Shown one piece after another: positions 1-10,346 of a stretch of 64,000 nucleotides of DNA. The position numbers and the translations under genes are program-made. The stretch is taken from NCBI RefSeq assembly GCF_023078275.1, contig NC_062991.1, positions 682,001 to 746,000 of the forward strand, read 5' to 3'. Source of the stretch: Leguminivora glycinivorella (Eukaryota; Arthropoda; Insecta; Lepidoptera; Tortricidae). How positions within the stretch are numbered: the stretch's first letter is position 1; every line of letters starts with the position of its first letter. The notes under the pieces were generated by a model, which did not search any database, was not told the origin of the DNA, and saw only the letters and a list, made by a program, of their open reading frames with translations.

Positions 1-2378
1 TGGCGACCCAGCTGATCCACACCTTTGCCGCAGGCACACGTGTGTGGAACACATATTGTGCACCCAAGCCTCAAACCAATGGCTATTCTTAGGCTGCTCG
101 AGTCCAAAACAGTGCCTATTGTTTTGGAAGGGAGAGCCTGTAACCAATGGCCCGACTCGGGGGCCGAAACCGCCAGGATGCGGGCGCGCTCGAAATCGTC
201 CAGACTATTTTCAAGGAGCGAGGAATGAACAGCTTCCAAACGAGGGACGTCCCAAGCACGCTGAACGTGCCTAGCGTCTGGGATGTCCGCACTCGGGCAC
301 GACTGGCACCATGTTTCTCTGGCCTCCGTAAGGCCCGCTACCTCATCATCGAGTATCTGTGGAAGGTTTAGAATGACACCGATGAGAGACAGGGAGCCGT
401 ATACGGAAGACAGAAACGCAGGTAAAGCGGTACTAGCCGAAGTGCGAATTCCAAGACCACCAAATTTAATCGGGAGAACCGCCTGGGTCCATTGACCATC
501 CTCAAACGATATATTTAAAACTTTGGATAGTGTATCCTGAAGGGAAATGTCAATGGACTCAGTAATTGAAGGATATTTCCAAATTGCGCAGCTACGGAGC
601 AAGTACATAAATTTCGGGGTAAATAGGCAGAAGCGGATGATAAACAGCGCCATATGAGGGTTAATTTTGAAAAGAAATTCTGACGTACTGTTAAATAAAT
701 TTAGATGGTGGTTAATGACCGGTGCAATAGATTCATTAAAAATTGGTGAGCCTAAAAGGGTGAGAGTTGAGATTGAACAGCTTGAAATATTCGGCAAAAC
801 TGCACTAAAATTGCACAAAATTTCGTTTTTCCTGTCATTCGGAAGATTGTCAGGTATAAAGATTTCGCATTTTGCAGGATTAAGTGACAATCCGATTTCT
901 GAAAACTTCTCTATAATGAATTTTAAATCCTCTAAAACTGTTAAAGCCTCTCCTCCCAGTGACCCATCGTCTAAATACCATAAATTAAATATTGATTTTA
1001 AATTTGATATGATTGGATGAATGACAAGGCTAAAGATGGCTGGCCCAAGCGGGTCCCCTTGTTGGCAGCCCATGCTAGAAGAAATGATGTACTCTCCGAA
1101 TAGCAATTTAGACGGCGCTCCGTAGCATTGCCACATATATTTGTAGATATCCGGCAAATCGTTTTTCACAGCCGCCAGCAGAGCACCACGATCGATCGAA
1201 TTAAAAGCGTTTTTCACGTCTATTTTCACAAAAACTTCGAAATCCGGGCGACTTAAAAACGTACGTGCAGCATGTACAGCCGCCTCACATCCGTTTTTTA
1301 TACCGAATCCTAACTGCCGAGGCTTGAATATATGTCTCAGCTTCTCGCTGAACTTCCTGCAACACAACTTTGAGGCCAGTCGTCTGTACGTGCAGCCCAC
1401 GGCAATTGGGCGAATACCACCACCTTTTTTTTCGAGAGCAACTAAGTTGGCTCCGTACAGCAGCGGGGCTATCTCGGCGTGCACGAGTCCTGATAGCATT
1501 AAGTTCATAAGACCCGTTATTTGTTTAACTAGGGCAGAACTCGTGTCACCCAATGACGTGGCGGTTAGGTCCTTCAGGTGTTGGGGTGATAGTCCATCCA
1601 TTCCTCCGGCGGATCCGTTGGGAAAAGACCATATTGCAGATGTTACAGCATCTTCCGACACCACAACTGAGGGATCATCAGTGCCGGGGGGATCCGGAAG
1701 TATGGAACTAGCGTCAGGGACTGGATGTTTTTCCTTCAGAGCTTCATAGATCTCGGGTGAACGTGCAGCTAAGTCGTCGTGCGAAAAAAGAAGCCTAGCA
1801 GCTCCGCTCACATTTCCTTCTGAAAGTTTATTTTCTACAGATTTCACTTTGGAAGCTACTGAACTAGCAGGAAGATGTGTGTAAATATTACGAACGCGCG
1901 GCATAAGAGACGAGTCGGGAATAAATGTATTGTTTTTTATTTGAGAGGTGAGTGATAATTTACAGGATTTATCCGCATGTAAAACTTTGTAAGGAAAAGT
2001 GAGTAGACTTTCCCATGCCTTGTAAGAATTTTCAGCAACAACCCTAGCTATACACTCGGTGAGGCTGCGTGCAACAGTAATGCGTGCAGCACGGGGTATT
2101 CTTTTTATGATTGGGTTATTTGTTTTCAAAAGCCCCAACTTTTTGACGAGAGGTATCTCATTAGTGGGTGATATGGCTACAGCTGCTGTAGCGCCCCTCA
2201 TACAGTTTGATAGTAAAGGTTGAGAAGAGCTAGGTAGCGAAGGATCGACAATCATACGGGTGCTATGCTTGCGACCCATATGAACGGCGAGCCCCCGTTG
2301 ACCTTTGTACTGTTTATTATCACAACAAATAGAGCAATATAGCCAATCCGAAACATTGCATGGTTGTGAAGCCATCAT
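1..2378 (-). CDS. Zinc-finger reverse transcriptase of a non-LTR-type element, open to the window edge
   Basis: Reading down from the ATG at 2378 (tandem ATGs, in-frame TAA seven bases upstream of the first) I translated 792 codons to the left edge with no stop. Residues 15-38 form a C2H2 finger (C-x2-C-x14-H-x4-H, with RGLAVHMGRKH), typical of early-branching non-LTR elements that carry a restriction-like endonuclease. The RT follows: IRPIAVG near residue 323, palm motif FVKIDVKNAFNSID near 386, GCQQGDPLGP near 436, and WYLDDG with the catalytic aspartates near 470-471. At about 773-790 lies a Cys/His cluster (CTICVPHTCACGKGVD). The stop and any endonuclease domain lie beyond position 1. The expected role is target-primed reverse transcription. 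An undisrupted frame suggests a young copy or a domesticated gene. The exact clade is not assigned. Confidence 0.88.
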   Translation of the reverse strand, partial: MMASQPCNVSDWLYCSICCDNKQYKGQRGLAVHMGRKHSTRMIVDPSLPSSSQPLLSNCMRGATAAVAISPTNEIPLVKKLGLLKTNNPIIKRIPRAARITVARSLTECIARVVAENSYKAWESLLTFPYKVLHADKSCKLSLTSQIKNNTFIPDSSLMPRVRNIYTHLPASSVASKVKSVENKLSEGNVSGAARLLFSHDDLAARSPEIYEALKEKHPVPDASSILPDPPGTDDPSVVVSEDAVTSAIWSFPNGSAGGMDGLSPQHLKDLTATSLGDTSSALVKQITGLMNLMLSGLVHAEIAPLLYGANLVALEKKGGGIRPIAVGCTYRRLASKLCCRKFSEKLRHIFKPRQLGFGIKNGCEAAVHAARTFLSRPDFEVFVKIDVKNAFNSIDRGALLAAVKNDLPDIYKYMWQCYGAPSKLLFGEYIISSSMGCQQGDPLGPAIFSLVIHPIISNLKSIFNLWYLDDGSLGGEALTVLEDLKFIIEKFSEIGLSLNPAKCEIFIPDNLPNDRKNEILCNFSAVLPNISSCSISTLTLLGSPIFNESIAPVINHHLNLFNSTSEFLFKINPHMALFIIRFCLFTPKFMYLLRSCAIWKYPSITESIDISLQDTLSKVLNISFEDGQWTQAVLPIKFGGLGIRTSASTALPAFLSSVYGSLSLIGVILNLPQILDDEVAGLTEARETWCQSCPSADIPDARHVQRAWDVPRLEAVHSSLLENSLDDFERARILAVSAPESGHWLQALPSKTIGTVLDSSSLRIAIGLRLGCTICVPHTCACGKGVDQLGR

Positions 2379-3337
2379 CGAATTTTAACTATTAGATATA
2401 TGTACCTATGGATCATGCAAACATTGTCTTAAAAGGTATAATAAACTACTTACAATTAAATTATCTAAAGTCTTAAAAGGATATATAAAAACAAAACGTG
2501 GCGATTCCCTGTCGCGGGCCCAGCAGGCTCAGCGCGCGAGGAAGAGGGCCTGGGCCCCCACTGTGTGCTGCGCTGCTGCTGCAGGGGCTCTTTGAGACAA
2601 GAGAACCGCTTGTGAAGTTTGGTGGATCCCGTGGAACGTTATGCAACTTCAGGACACTTGCAAAATATTATGTCAGCACACTGCTTGAATACTAAATAAT
2701 GCACTTTACACACAAGAGATATAAAATATTTAAAACTTCATTTTGAAATTGGGTTTAAATTTGCTTACTGCGATTACCTGTCCAATTTGAAGTTTACTGT
2801 GACAAAGCTTTAAAGTCTTTTACAATGACATCTTAGCTGTCTATTGGTAAACCTTATGTCGTTGCAGTAACGTACACAAATAAATAGTTTTATGGTTTAT
2901 GATGGTAGTTAGCAATTGTTTTATTGAGTGTAGAGCTAAAAGTCAAGTAGAGCTGTACAGAAATCTAAAAATTCAATTTAAAAAAAAGTAACCATCAGAT
3001 TAAAAGATGAATACTCTAGATGCGTTTAAAAAAATAAAAATCTGTTGGGGTGTCTGAGGTTTTGAGTGATACCGGAAACACGTTGTATAGTATTACCAAA
3101 GCGACCTTCATCAGGTTTTAAGTTTTTTATAGATACGTGTACCTAGGCGTAAGCTAGGTAGGACGTCCATTTTTTATCGGAATTGCAAAAGTAAGTAAGT
3201 ACAAGCAAATGCAGATGTAGTGCGTAATGATTTTCCTTCGTAGTTTCACGGAAACTCAAGGAAACTCACTCAGTCTCAGTCAGTCTCATTACAAAAGTTA
3301 GTGTGAGTTTCCGGGAAAACACGAAGAAAAAAGGAGT
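2379..3337. other. Upstream flank of the RT gene; no gene seen
   Basis: This flank holds the presumed 5' UTR or promoter of the RT frame. A GC-rich patch at about 2498-2610 stands out from AT-rich surroundings; the rest is AT-rich with no coding signal. Around 3235-3290 short GGAAACTCA and CTCAGTCTCAGTCAGTCTC runs repeat. No TATA or initiator can be assigned with confidence. Confidence 0.4.
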
Positions 3338-3557
3338 GTAAGGTACAGCGGAGCAAATCTCGACTGGGGGACAAACGTAACTGGTCCATTTTTTCCATGT
3401 TTTACAATGTTTGCATTATTATATAGAGTATCCACCGGTTATATATGGTAGGCGTGTTCAGTGGATACACGTAGAACTCAACAGCATAGTGTAATAATAG
3501 AAAAAAATTACTAGTTACAATTGTCCCCCAGTCGAGATTTGCCCCGCTGTACCTTAC
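3338..3557. mobile_element. MITE with 48-bp terminal inverted repeats
   Basis: Positions 3338-3385 and 3510-3557 are reverse complements over 48 bases with about four mismatches (outer end GTAAGGTACAGCGG). The 124-bp interior is AT-rich and non-coding. Size and structure fit a non-autonomous DNA transposon. I could not define a target-site duplication. Confidence 0.75.
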
Positions 3558-3711
3558 ATGTTTATAATGGGTTGACAACGCGCATGTGACACTCCTTGAG
3601 TTGCAAGCGTCCATTCCGCCGCTTTCTATCAGGCGGACCGTATGCGTGTTTGCCACCGGCGTAGTATAAAAAAAAACTCACTAAATCTGTACATAACATA
3701 TGGCAGTAATA

Positions 3712-3960
3712 CACTGAGGGAAATTTGCATTGTGAATTTAACAAGTTCGACTTGTTGCGGTTTATCCGTTTGAATCAGCCAAACGTATGTTTAAAACAAT
3801 ATGTGTCAGGTTGTTTTTATAAAATCGACTTGTTGATTCAAATATATTGCCGATTCAAATGACAAGTAGCTTGTTGTTTGAACCAAAGAGCACGTAGGCG
3901 CTATTTTAACCAAAAAACTTGTTGAACGAACATGAAAACTGGTTGTATTTTCTCTCAGTG
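3712..3960 (-). mobile_element. Tc1/mariner-type MITE, CACTGAG ends, copy 1
   Basis: The ends are CACTGAGGGAAA and TTTTCTCTCAGTG, and TA lies on each side (3710-3711 and 3961-3962). A second copy in opposite orientation is at 60030-60260 with the same ends and TA flanks. The TA duplication is typical of Tc1/mariner movers. This copy is 249 bp and carries a short extra segment near 3842-3862 that the other lacks. Confidence 0.85.
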
Positions 3961-3964
3961 TAGG

Positions 3965-4163
3965 CACAGTATAATAAAGAGTACTATCGTACAGTATGGC
4001 CACTCCTGCTTCCCGCTGAAAGTGCCCCCCACCCCCTCTCGGTTACCTCACAGTTACCGCCTGTCAAAATCGCGATCAGTCGACCTGTCATGTCTCACTC
4101 ATACAAGCATAGTACGCGTTCACCTACACGAGCTTAGAATGTGTGCTAGGAACGCGCCTCTTT
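3965..4163 (+). repeat. Interspersed repeat I, CACAGTATAATAAA end
   Basis: This ~200-bp segment matches the reverse complement of 39629-39825, including the CACAGTATAATAAA end, the GTGAGGTAACC-type core and the AACGCGCCTC end. The same end sequence recurs alone near 26503-26527. It starts five bases after the CACTGAG MITE. The family is not recognised; no coding capacity is seen. Confidence 0.75.
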
Positions 4164-4165
4164 GA

Positions 4166-4822
4166 TATATTTGATCACCAGTGTCCGAGGTGCGGTGTAG
4201 GTACTTATTAAAAGTGTGAACGAAAAATGGTCCTATCTACTCATGACAATAATATATACTCCTACAAATTTCTTGCCCGAACCTTTACTGAGAGTCATAC
4301 CGCGTTCATCAAAATCAAAATCACATTCGAAAAGCATGAACGACTCCTTGACGCGATTACCCGACAGGTGAGGCGCGAGGGAGCATATTGCCGGGCAACC
4401 CCCAACCCCTCCCCGCAACCCGCACCCCCCGCAACACGGGGGGCGCACAATAAAACAAATCTGCGAACTCTTGACGCGAAGGGAAGAGTTGAGAGGTGGA
4501 GGGTGATAATGTAATATGGGTGGTTTAATGCCTAACAGCAGTTTGCATCGGTGAGTGCATCGTTTTTTACGAGGCAAACGAGAAAGCGGATCACCTGATG
4601 CTTATTAATTATAATAATCCACCCATTGCCAACTGTAACAGAGAAAATGCGTTCGGGCTTTAACTCTTCTTTTGAAGGTCATCAGGAGACAGTTTATTCG
4701 GCAGTTTACATAAATAAGTGTATGAAACCGGAGCCGCAAACACTGTACGTACATTACGTACGCACTACGCACTATGCGGCCTGCCGCAACCGCCTACATA
4801 GCCTATGTGCGTAAATTCACCT
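4166..4822. other. Unassigned spacer with a C-rich tract
   Basis: No gene is seen. A C-rich stretch at about 4398-4442 keeps frames open on both strands by composition only. Around 4745-4775 there are short alternating ACGTAC runs. Confidence 0.4.
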
Positions 4823-4970
4823 GGCCCCGTAGCCGAATGGCATTTCTGCAACGCGAAACGAAAACGAAACGCCGCGAAAGGTAGTCTAGCTCTGTCGCGC
4901 CAATACGCAAGAGCGATAGAGATAGATATCTACGAGCGTTTCGTTTCGTGAGCGTTTGTGCCATTTGGCA
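4823..4970. mobile_element. MITE family J, copy 1
   Basis: The ends read GGCCCCGTAGCCGAATGGCA and, inverted, TGCCAAATGGCACAAACGCT. The core carries CAAGAGCGATAGAGATAGAT. Related copies are at 7020-7158, 26997-27130 and, tandemly duplicated in reverse orientation, 27226-27539. Confidence 0.8.
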
Positions 4971-4978
4971 TGGCCTAA

Positions 4979-5623
4979 GGCCGTTTTCACATTATCCGAT
5001 CCGATATCGGATGTAGGAAGGATGTAAAATGTAAGATTTATGCGCTTCCAGGTCTTCATTTATGTATTTAATAGATCATTATTACTAAAAAACGATATAC
5101 AACGCAAATATTGCGGATTTAATGCCGATGGCACTCTCCTACAACAGTTTTTGTCCGAGGTACGATGGAACTGCCGATATCGGCAGGACGCTTCCGACAT
5201 TTTTTGACATGCCGGACCCCCCGTCAGTTGTCGGCCGATAATATTTGTTTGTGTGCGTATATAATGTATGTACACGTTTGTAGTAGTGTGCGTGACAAAA
5301 ATGGCGTCTATTAAACAGCTGCTAATGATCGAAATTCAAATTAGTGGACAATTTCAATTGAAAAAAAAAAAAGGTTGTAAATGCATCGGTCCGAATTGCG
5401 GATACTAGTTTTTCTTCTTTTTGTAGATATAATATTTAGAATATAGTGCTTATAATTATTAAATATAAAACATTTTTTAAATATTTTTTGACACAAAATC
5501 ATACTTCATTGATTTGGAACAATGCGTTTTATCCGCCCGACATCCGACACTATCGGAAGCGTTTATCGGATGTAGGATGTCGGTCCGACATCCGATATCG
5601 GATCGGATAATGTGAAAACGGCC
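4979..5623. mobile_element. 645-bp PIF/Harbinger-like element with TAA duplication
   Basis: GGCCGTTTTCACATTATCC begins the left end and its reverse complement closes the right end. The inverted repeats run about 38 bp through a GATATCGGATGT palindrome. TAA sits directly outside both ends (4976-4978 and 5624-5626). The interior is AT-rich without a transposase frame. TWA duplications are typical of PIF/Harbinger. Shorter relatives lie at 10229-10346 and 28228-28361. Confidence 0.85.
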
Positions 5624-5626
5624 TAA

Positions 5627-6009
5627 CGCTGTACTTATAGGCATAACTAGTGTCGGGTCTATTCTTTATTCTTTGCCCCTTTTACGATCCGCGCGCTGGA
5701 GTGTGGTTAACATAATGTTTATTGCGTCCCTCCTGTTTTCCATGTTAATTGTTTGTTATTAACTGTTTATTTATTAACTCCGGTGCCCGCACGGCGCGGC
5801 CGACACGTCGAGGGCCCTTCAACTATATTAAACTGTTTTGATTGATTCGATTTTATATTATTTTTGTAGTGGCTTGTTTTATTAAAGTAGTTCGTTAAAT
5901 GTAGATATTATATTTAAAGTTATTTCCTTTGTTTTGAGTGGATTTGAGACCAAAATATTTGGGAAATAGTCTTTTTGTGGACATATACGTAAAATAGGAT
6001 AAGAAAGCG
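5627..6009. other. Unassigned spacer
   Basis: AT-rich DNA with a short GC-rich island near 5782-5815. No gene or recognised repeat is seen. Confidence 0.35.
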
Positions 6010-6471
6010 AGTTACACCAATGTTTTCAGAATCAGAATCAGAATGCTTTATTTGTAAAACATAGGTACATATTAGGTCTTTAGGTCTATGAATGGTCTGA
6101 ACAAACTATGTTTTGCCGGTTGGCATACAAATGTCAAAAAGGACGAGAGACACGAGAGCAAATGAATAATATAAAATTAATAAATTACAATTAGTCAGAA
6201 TTAAAATTACAATTCAAATAAATAGGTCAGACACAATTAAAATTAAATAAAGATTTACAATTAAATACAAAAAATAGTCATTATACATTACTTTCTAATT
6301 GATATTTTGTATGTCACAATCATCTAGATATTCTTTTATGGAATAATAAGCCTTATTAACAAGAAAATTAAAAAGATCTTTTTTGAATATATTCACGTCC
6401 TGTAGTCTTCGTATGTTATCTGGTAATTTATTATAAATTCGAGGTTCCATTCCAAATATACTTTCAGTCAA
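6010..6471 (-). pseudogene. 3' end of a Jockey/CR1-like non-LTR element
   Basis: On the minus strand about 57 codons (6471 to the TAG at 6295-6297) encode a typical C-terminal tail of a non-LTR RT protein: FGMEPRIYNKLPDNIRRL, then FNFLVNKAYYSIKEYLDD. An AT-rich 3' UTR follows and ends in TTCTGA repeats near 6030. Nothing upstream of about 6471 continues the frame, so the copy is severely 5'-truncated. Confidence 0.7.
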
Positions 6472-6488
6472 TTACTTTCGTTTGTCCA

Positions 6489-6965
6489 GGAGCGCTAGTA
6501 GCCAAGCGGTAAGAGCGTGCGACTTTCAAATATTTCAATCCGAAGGTCGCGGGTTCGTACCGGGGTTCGACCGCTCGTATCGTACCAATGAGTTTTTCGG
6601 AACGTCTTATGTGCGAAACTTAATGTGTTTTTTTTTTCATAATTTATTACGTCGCTATGAGTGAAAACCTGTAATTGGCTTTGTATTTTTATTGTAATTT
6701 TTAAATACAAGCGATGTTGGTTTTTCATGTAATAAAATAAAATAAATGTCATTTGATATTTGCCATTTCAGTGAAGGATAACATCGTGAGGAAACCGGAC
6801 TAATTAATTCCCTATAAGGCCTAGTTGCCCTTCGGGTTAGAAGGTCAGATGGCAGTCGCCTTCGTAAAAACTAGTGTCTACGCCAAATCTTGGGATTAGA
6901 TGTCAAAGCGGACCCCAGGCTCCCATGAGCCGTGGCAAATGCCGGGATAACGCAAGGATGACTTT
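6489..6965 (+). mobile_element. tRNA-derived SINE D, copy 1, interrupted
   Basis: The head has pol III-like box A (TAGCCAAGCGGTAAGAGCG) and box B (GGTTCGTACC). The body follows (GTGAGGAAACCGGACTAATT, then CAAATCTTGGGATTAG). Comparison with 29461-29760 shows that about 130 bp at 6616-6747 is inserted. The tRNA part lacks a proper acceptor stem, so it is not a functional tRNA gene. Confidence 0.8.
6616..6747 (+). mobile_element. Short retroelement 3' tail inserted in SINE D
   Basis: Present here and absent from the SINE at 29461. It ends in ATGTAATAAAATAAAATAAA, a polyadenylation-like A-rich tail expected of a retrotransposed 3' end. ATGT occurs at both junctions and may be a short target duplication. 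Confidence 0.5.
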
Positions 6966-7019
6966 GATTTGTGGGAGCACTAAGTTTAATATACCCTTTG
7001 AAAAACTAGCATTGTCTTT

Positions 7020-7158
7020 CCAGGCCCCCCTACGACGCGAAACGAAAACGAAACGCCGCGAAAGGTAGTCTGGCTCTGCCACGCCAATATGCAAGAGCGA
7101 TAGAGATAGATATCTACGAGCGTTCCGTTTCGGGAGCGTTTGTGCCATTTGGCTACGC
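7020..7158. mobile_element. MITE family J, copy 2
   Basis: Shares the family core CAAGAGCGATAGAGATAGAT and the right end TTTGGCTACG with 4823-4970. The left end is slightly eroded. Confidence 0.75.
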
Positions 7159-7360
7159 ACCCTGTGCAGAACGTAAAGTATTACTTTGAACAAAAGTAGA
7201 ATTGTACGATTGCCCACAGCTGGGCGTGGGAGCGGCCATGTGGCGATCCCGCGAGGTGTCGGTCCCACTTAAGTAAAGCCATGTCATGGATTTGAAAACT
7301 TGGGGTCAGAAAAATGATTTAATTTGGCATCATGTAGACAGCATGAGTTAAAGAAAAAAA

Positions 7361-7727
7361 CCGGCCAAGAGCGTGTCGGGCCACGCTCAGTGTAGGGTAC
7401 CGTAGTTTTCCGTATTTTTCTCAAAAACTTACCCTACTAAACTTTTTTATTCACTTTTTATTTTACCACTTTGTCAGCGTGATTGATATACATATTGGTA
7501 CCAAATTTCAGCTTTCTAGTGCTAACGGTCACTGAGGTTATCGCGGCGGACGGACGGACAGACATGGCGAAACTATAACGCCGTGCCTTGCGTGGGCGAC
7601 GGTCGCGCGACGGCGATGCGACGCATACGAAATCAAACCTTATCGATATGGAAGTATGAGACGCGACGGCGACGGTCGCCGCAAGACACGGCGTAAGGGT
7701 TCCTAGTTGACTACGGAACCCTAAAAA
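7361..7727 (+). mobile_element. Lepidopteran repeat A, copy A1, with nested MITE
   Basis: The 5' end CCGGCCAAGAGCGTGTCGGG, the body GTGATTGATATACATATTGG, a short GGAC run, and the 3' stem-loop around GGGTTCCTAGTTGACTACGG then CCCTAAAAA define this family. Internally deleted compared with A4 (36905-37443). It is split by MITE K1 just before the 3' stem-loop. Confidence 0.85.
7579..7693. mobile_element. MITE K1 (115 bp), TAA duplication, nested in repeat A1
   Basis: Ends CGCCGTGCCTTGCG and CGCAAGACACGGCG are inverted repeats. The host motif ACTATAAGGG is split so that TAA appears on both sides (7576-7578 and 7694-7696). Other copies are at 22353-22453 and, partial and reversed, 14192-14285. 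No coding capacity. Confidence 0.92.
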
Positions 7728-7923
7728 ACTGGAACTGGTTAGGGAAAGGAAAATTGAAAAGGATTGGGATAAGAGATTGATGAAGAGATCTTTGTGTGCA
7801 AGCTTTACAGGTCAACGCGTTGACCGTTGTCTTCAGAAGTAGGTAACGACCTCGCTGTGGGTAGATTGAATTGAATGACTTATTTCAGGACTTTCAGGTA
7901 TCATTATCCATATTTGTATTTGT

Positions 7924-8059
7924 ACCAGAGGCCGAGGTAGACCAAAGATGAGATGGCGGAAAGACCTGGAGACTCATTTTGTGGCGGCTGGCGAGAGCAC
8001 AGAGCCGTGACGAGTGGCGGAAAACAGGGGAGGCCTTTGACACATTATATAGGCTATAA
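7924..8059 (+). pseudogene. C-terminal remnant of an RTE-type RT protein
   Basis: Two frames together give the end of an RTE-clade protein: RGRPKMRWRKDLE in one frame and RDEWRKTGEAFDTLYRL before a TAA in another. The shift between them falls near 7990-8010. Only this 3' end is recognisable, so it is a 5'-truncated dead copy. Confidence 0.65.
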
Positions 8060-9032
8060 AAAAATGTATTAGTAACAACTATTTCACACAATTTTGTATA
8101 CATGAAAGTAATGATACTAAATTGGGCATAAAATCACTACATAAAGGATCGAGCTTACGTAGGTATATACATATGTAACATCTGTCTGCCTGAGAAATCC
8201 CAGTAACAAACTATAAACAATAGTCCCACTGAGCATGAAACTTACAATAACTTGCAGTAAGTTTACATACCTCACATTTGTAAGTTTAGAATGTAAGGTC
8301 GGAGAAATATGACAACAACATTCAACTTATTGGTAATTTGAAACTTTCAGAAAATTAGTAGTGCTATATTATTGTAACATGACAAATGAAAACTAATATT
8401 ATAATATTGCAAGGATGTTTTGATTACAAGTTATTTAAATGTTCATTTATTACATTGCTGCAACAAGGTATTAGCTATATTACATATGCAACGTTACAGC
8501 AACATTAACTTTTAAACATCAAGTTTTCAATGTTACTTCAATGTCTAAACTTAAAGTTTCCCAAATGTTCAAAATCAATATTACTGCAACTGACCACTTG
8601 AAATATTGGTTTTATGCAGTTGCTGCAATATCACAAATTAAGATTTACTTCAATAAAACCTTTTGATATAACCGGTATATTTTTTTTGTAACATTACAGA
8701 TAATTATAAATACAATGTCACAGCAATTGCTTTTTTTAAAGAATTCATTTCTCAATGTTGCACCAATTTGTAATATTTACGTTTATTGAACATTTCACAT
8801 CAACATTACAGTCATTGACCGTTTTAAATATACGTTTGATAATTTTGCTGCGATATCACAAAATTAGCACTCTTTCAATGAGTCTATTTATAAGGGCATA
8901 ACATTACGGTAAATTATAAACAGTGTAAATGTTTAAGCTAGATTTTTTTACATTGTTTTTCTACTCTTCTTTTGGAGATTTCACATTCGGTTATTCTCGA
9001 GAAAATTCAAAATTGTTATTTCTTGATTAAAC
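8060..9032. other. AT-rich spacer with recurring AACATT/GCAACA words
   Basis: No gene. From about 8220 to 8930 words such as ACATT, TTGCAGT, GCTGCAA and TGTAAC recur at irregular spacing. A similar texture occurs at 24770-25345, suggesting an old shared element, but I could not align the two convincingly by eye. Confidence 0.3.
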
Positions 9033-9103
9033 TATAGTCTGTCAAACAAGTCTGTCAATAAATAAGAACAAAGTAAACTATATGCATCCTATTCTTTAGG
9101 TGC
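9033..9103. repeat. Single arm of the hairpin element at 31270-31410
   Basis: TCTGTCAAACAAGTCTGTCA and the following AAATAAGAACAAAG...CTATATGCATCC match one arm of 31270-31410. The second arm is missing; an unrelated GC-rich repeat follows. Confidence 0.7.
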
Positions 9104-9117
9104 GGTCGCTAGACGGC

Positions 9118-9529
9118 GGACGCAGATCTGGACAATGAATATACACTTAACCGTGCAAATTATCGGTCGACGGTCGCAGACGTGGCCTTGAGCGCATGGA
9201 CGTCCGATCGAAATCTGGCTCGCTGGATGTTTTGGTCAGCCGAAGCCACGTCCCGAAGACCGTGCACACTGATCGGTCGCGGTCGCGGTCGCTCGACGGC
9301 GGACGTCCGCGTAGTATGTTCCTAGCTGTAATAGTTTTCTGTTCTGAGATTAAAGCTAGGAACATACTACGCGGACGTCCGTCGTCGCGCGACCGTGGAC
9401 GCGGATCTGGATAATGAATATACACTTAACCGTGCAAACTATCGGTCGAAGGTCGTGGACGTGGCCTTGAGCGCATGGACGTTCGATCGAAATCGGGCTC
9501 GCTGGATGTTTTCATCAGCCGAAGCCACG
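9118..9529. repeat. Two ~132-bp direct repeats flanking an inverted repeat
   Basis: 9118-9251 and 9398-9529 are close copies (ATGAATATACACTTAACCGT, GTGGCCTTGAGCGCATGGAC, GCTGGATGTTTT) offset by about 280 bp. Between them lies the hairpin at 9297-9384. Unusually GC-rich for this window, with GGTCGCGGTCGCGGTCGC runs. Confidence 0.75.
9297..9384. repeat. Perfect 27-bp inverted repeat (hairpin)
   Basis: 9301-9327 and 9354-9380 are perfect reverse complements (outer end GGACGTCCGCGTAGTATG), separated by 26 nt. It may be a tiny MITE or a foldback left by the flanking duplication. Confidence 0.8.
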
Positions 9530-10228
9530 GCGTGATACTCTGCAGCCGTACCACCTCGCTTTATTGTGCTCAGATTACCATGGTGGAATGTACCTCTGAC
9601 GTACCTCTTGTACCTCGTCGGAAATTAAATGTACTGTACATGTAGTTTACCAGAAATATGGGTTTAAAAGGGGTCCGACTGGGGAGTACTACTCCCCAAC
9701 TTGAAGTTAGGTTCTGTAGACCCTGATGAATAGGTCAGATGGAAAAGGCGGTATTCCTAGGCATGGCACACATGTACCCTTGTTTCGCCGATAAACTTTT
9801 CATCGACAACAAATCATCGAAAATTTAGTTCGAGTAATTTTGTTTCAACTACTATTTATTTGAAATTTTCTTAGGTATTATTAGGTACCTACGAGTATAA
9901 CGTGCGCATCCCGTACGTAGCGGCGTGTGCATCAGTGGGGTTCGAGCCAAACCACAGACCACATTAATATTATATATATTGTGGAACTGGTAAAGGGTGT
10001 GATGGTGTTCCCTTTACTGAGCGCAGACTATTTAGCTTGAGGTTCCCAATAAGTTGGCACTCTTAAAAGACGGTGAAGGGTTCAGGCCTGGCTAATTAGA
10101 ACAACAGCAATAGGATTCATTAGTAGGTACTATCTAACACTAATACCGTAAGTGGTATATCTGTACACTGTCTTTGCTTACACTGAACTGCACTTTGACT
10201 ATGGCCGCGACGGCAGCGGGTGGACTGA
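9530..10228. other. Unassigned spacer
   Basis: No gene or clear repeat. A short palindromic GGGGAGTACTACTCCCC lies near 9679-9695. Confidence 0.35.
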
Positions 10229-10346
10229 AAAGGGTCCGATATCGGAGGCAAGACCGATATCGCATACATTACAGGCGCCATCTTGGATTGTTTTCATCGA
10301 AATCCTTCCGACATCCGATATCGGATCGGATAATGAGAAAACGGAC
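10229..10346. mobile_element. Short relative of the GATATCGGA Harbinger-like family
   Basis: The right end ATCGGATCGGATAATGAGAAAA matches the ends of 4979-5623 with one change. A CCATCTTGGATTGTTTTCAT-type core is shared with 28228-28361. The left terminus is truncated. Confidence 0.7.

Noticed and set aside
667..1749. Plus-strand frames of 117 and 141 codons
   Set aside because: Antisense shadows of the intact RT gene.
4227..4577. Overlapping frames of 95 and 114 codons
   Set aside because: Kept open by a C-rich tract; the content has no family resemblance.
6489..6562. tRNA gene
   Set aside because: Box A and box B are present but no acceptor stem; a SINE body follows. The same holds for 29461-29535 and 33975-34213.
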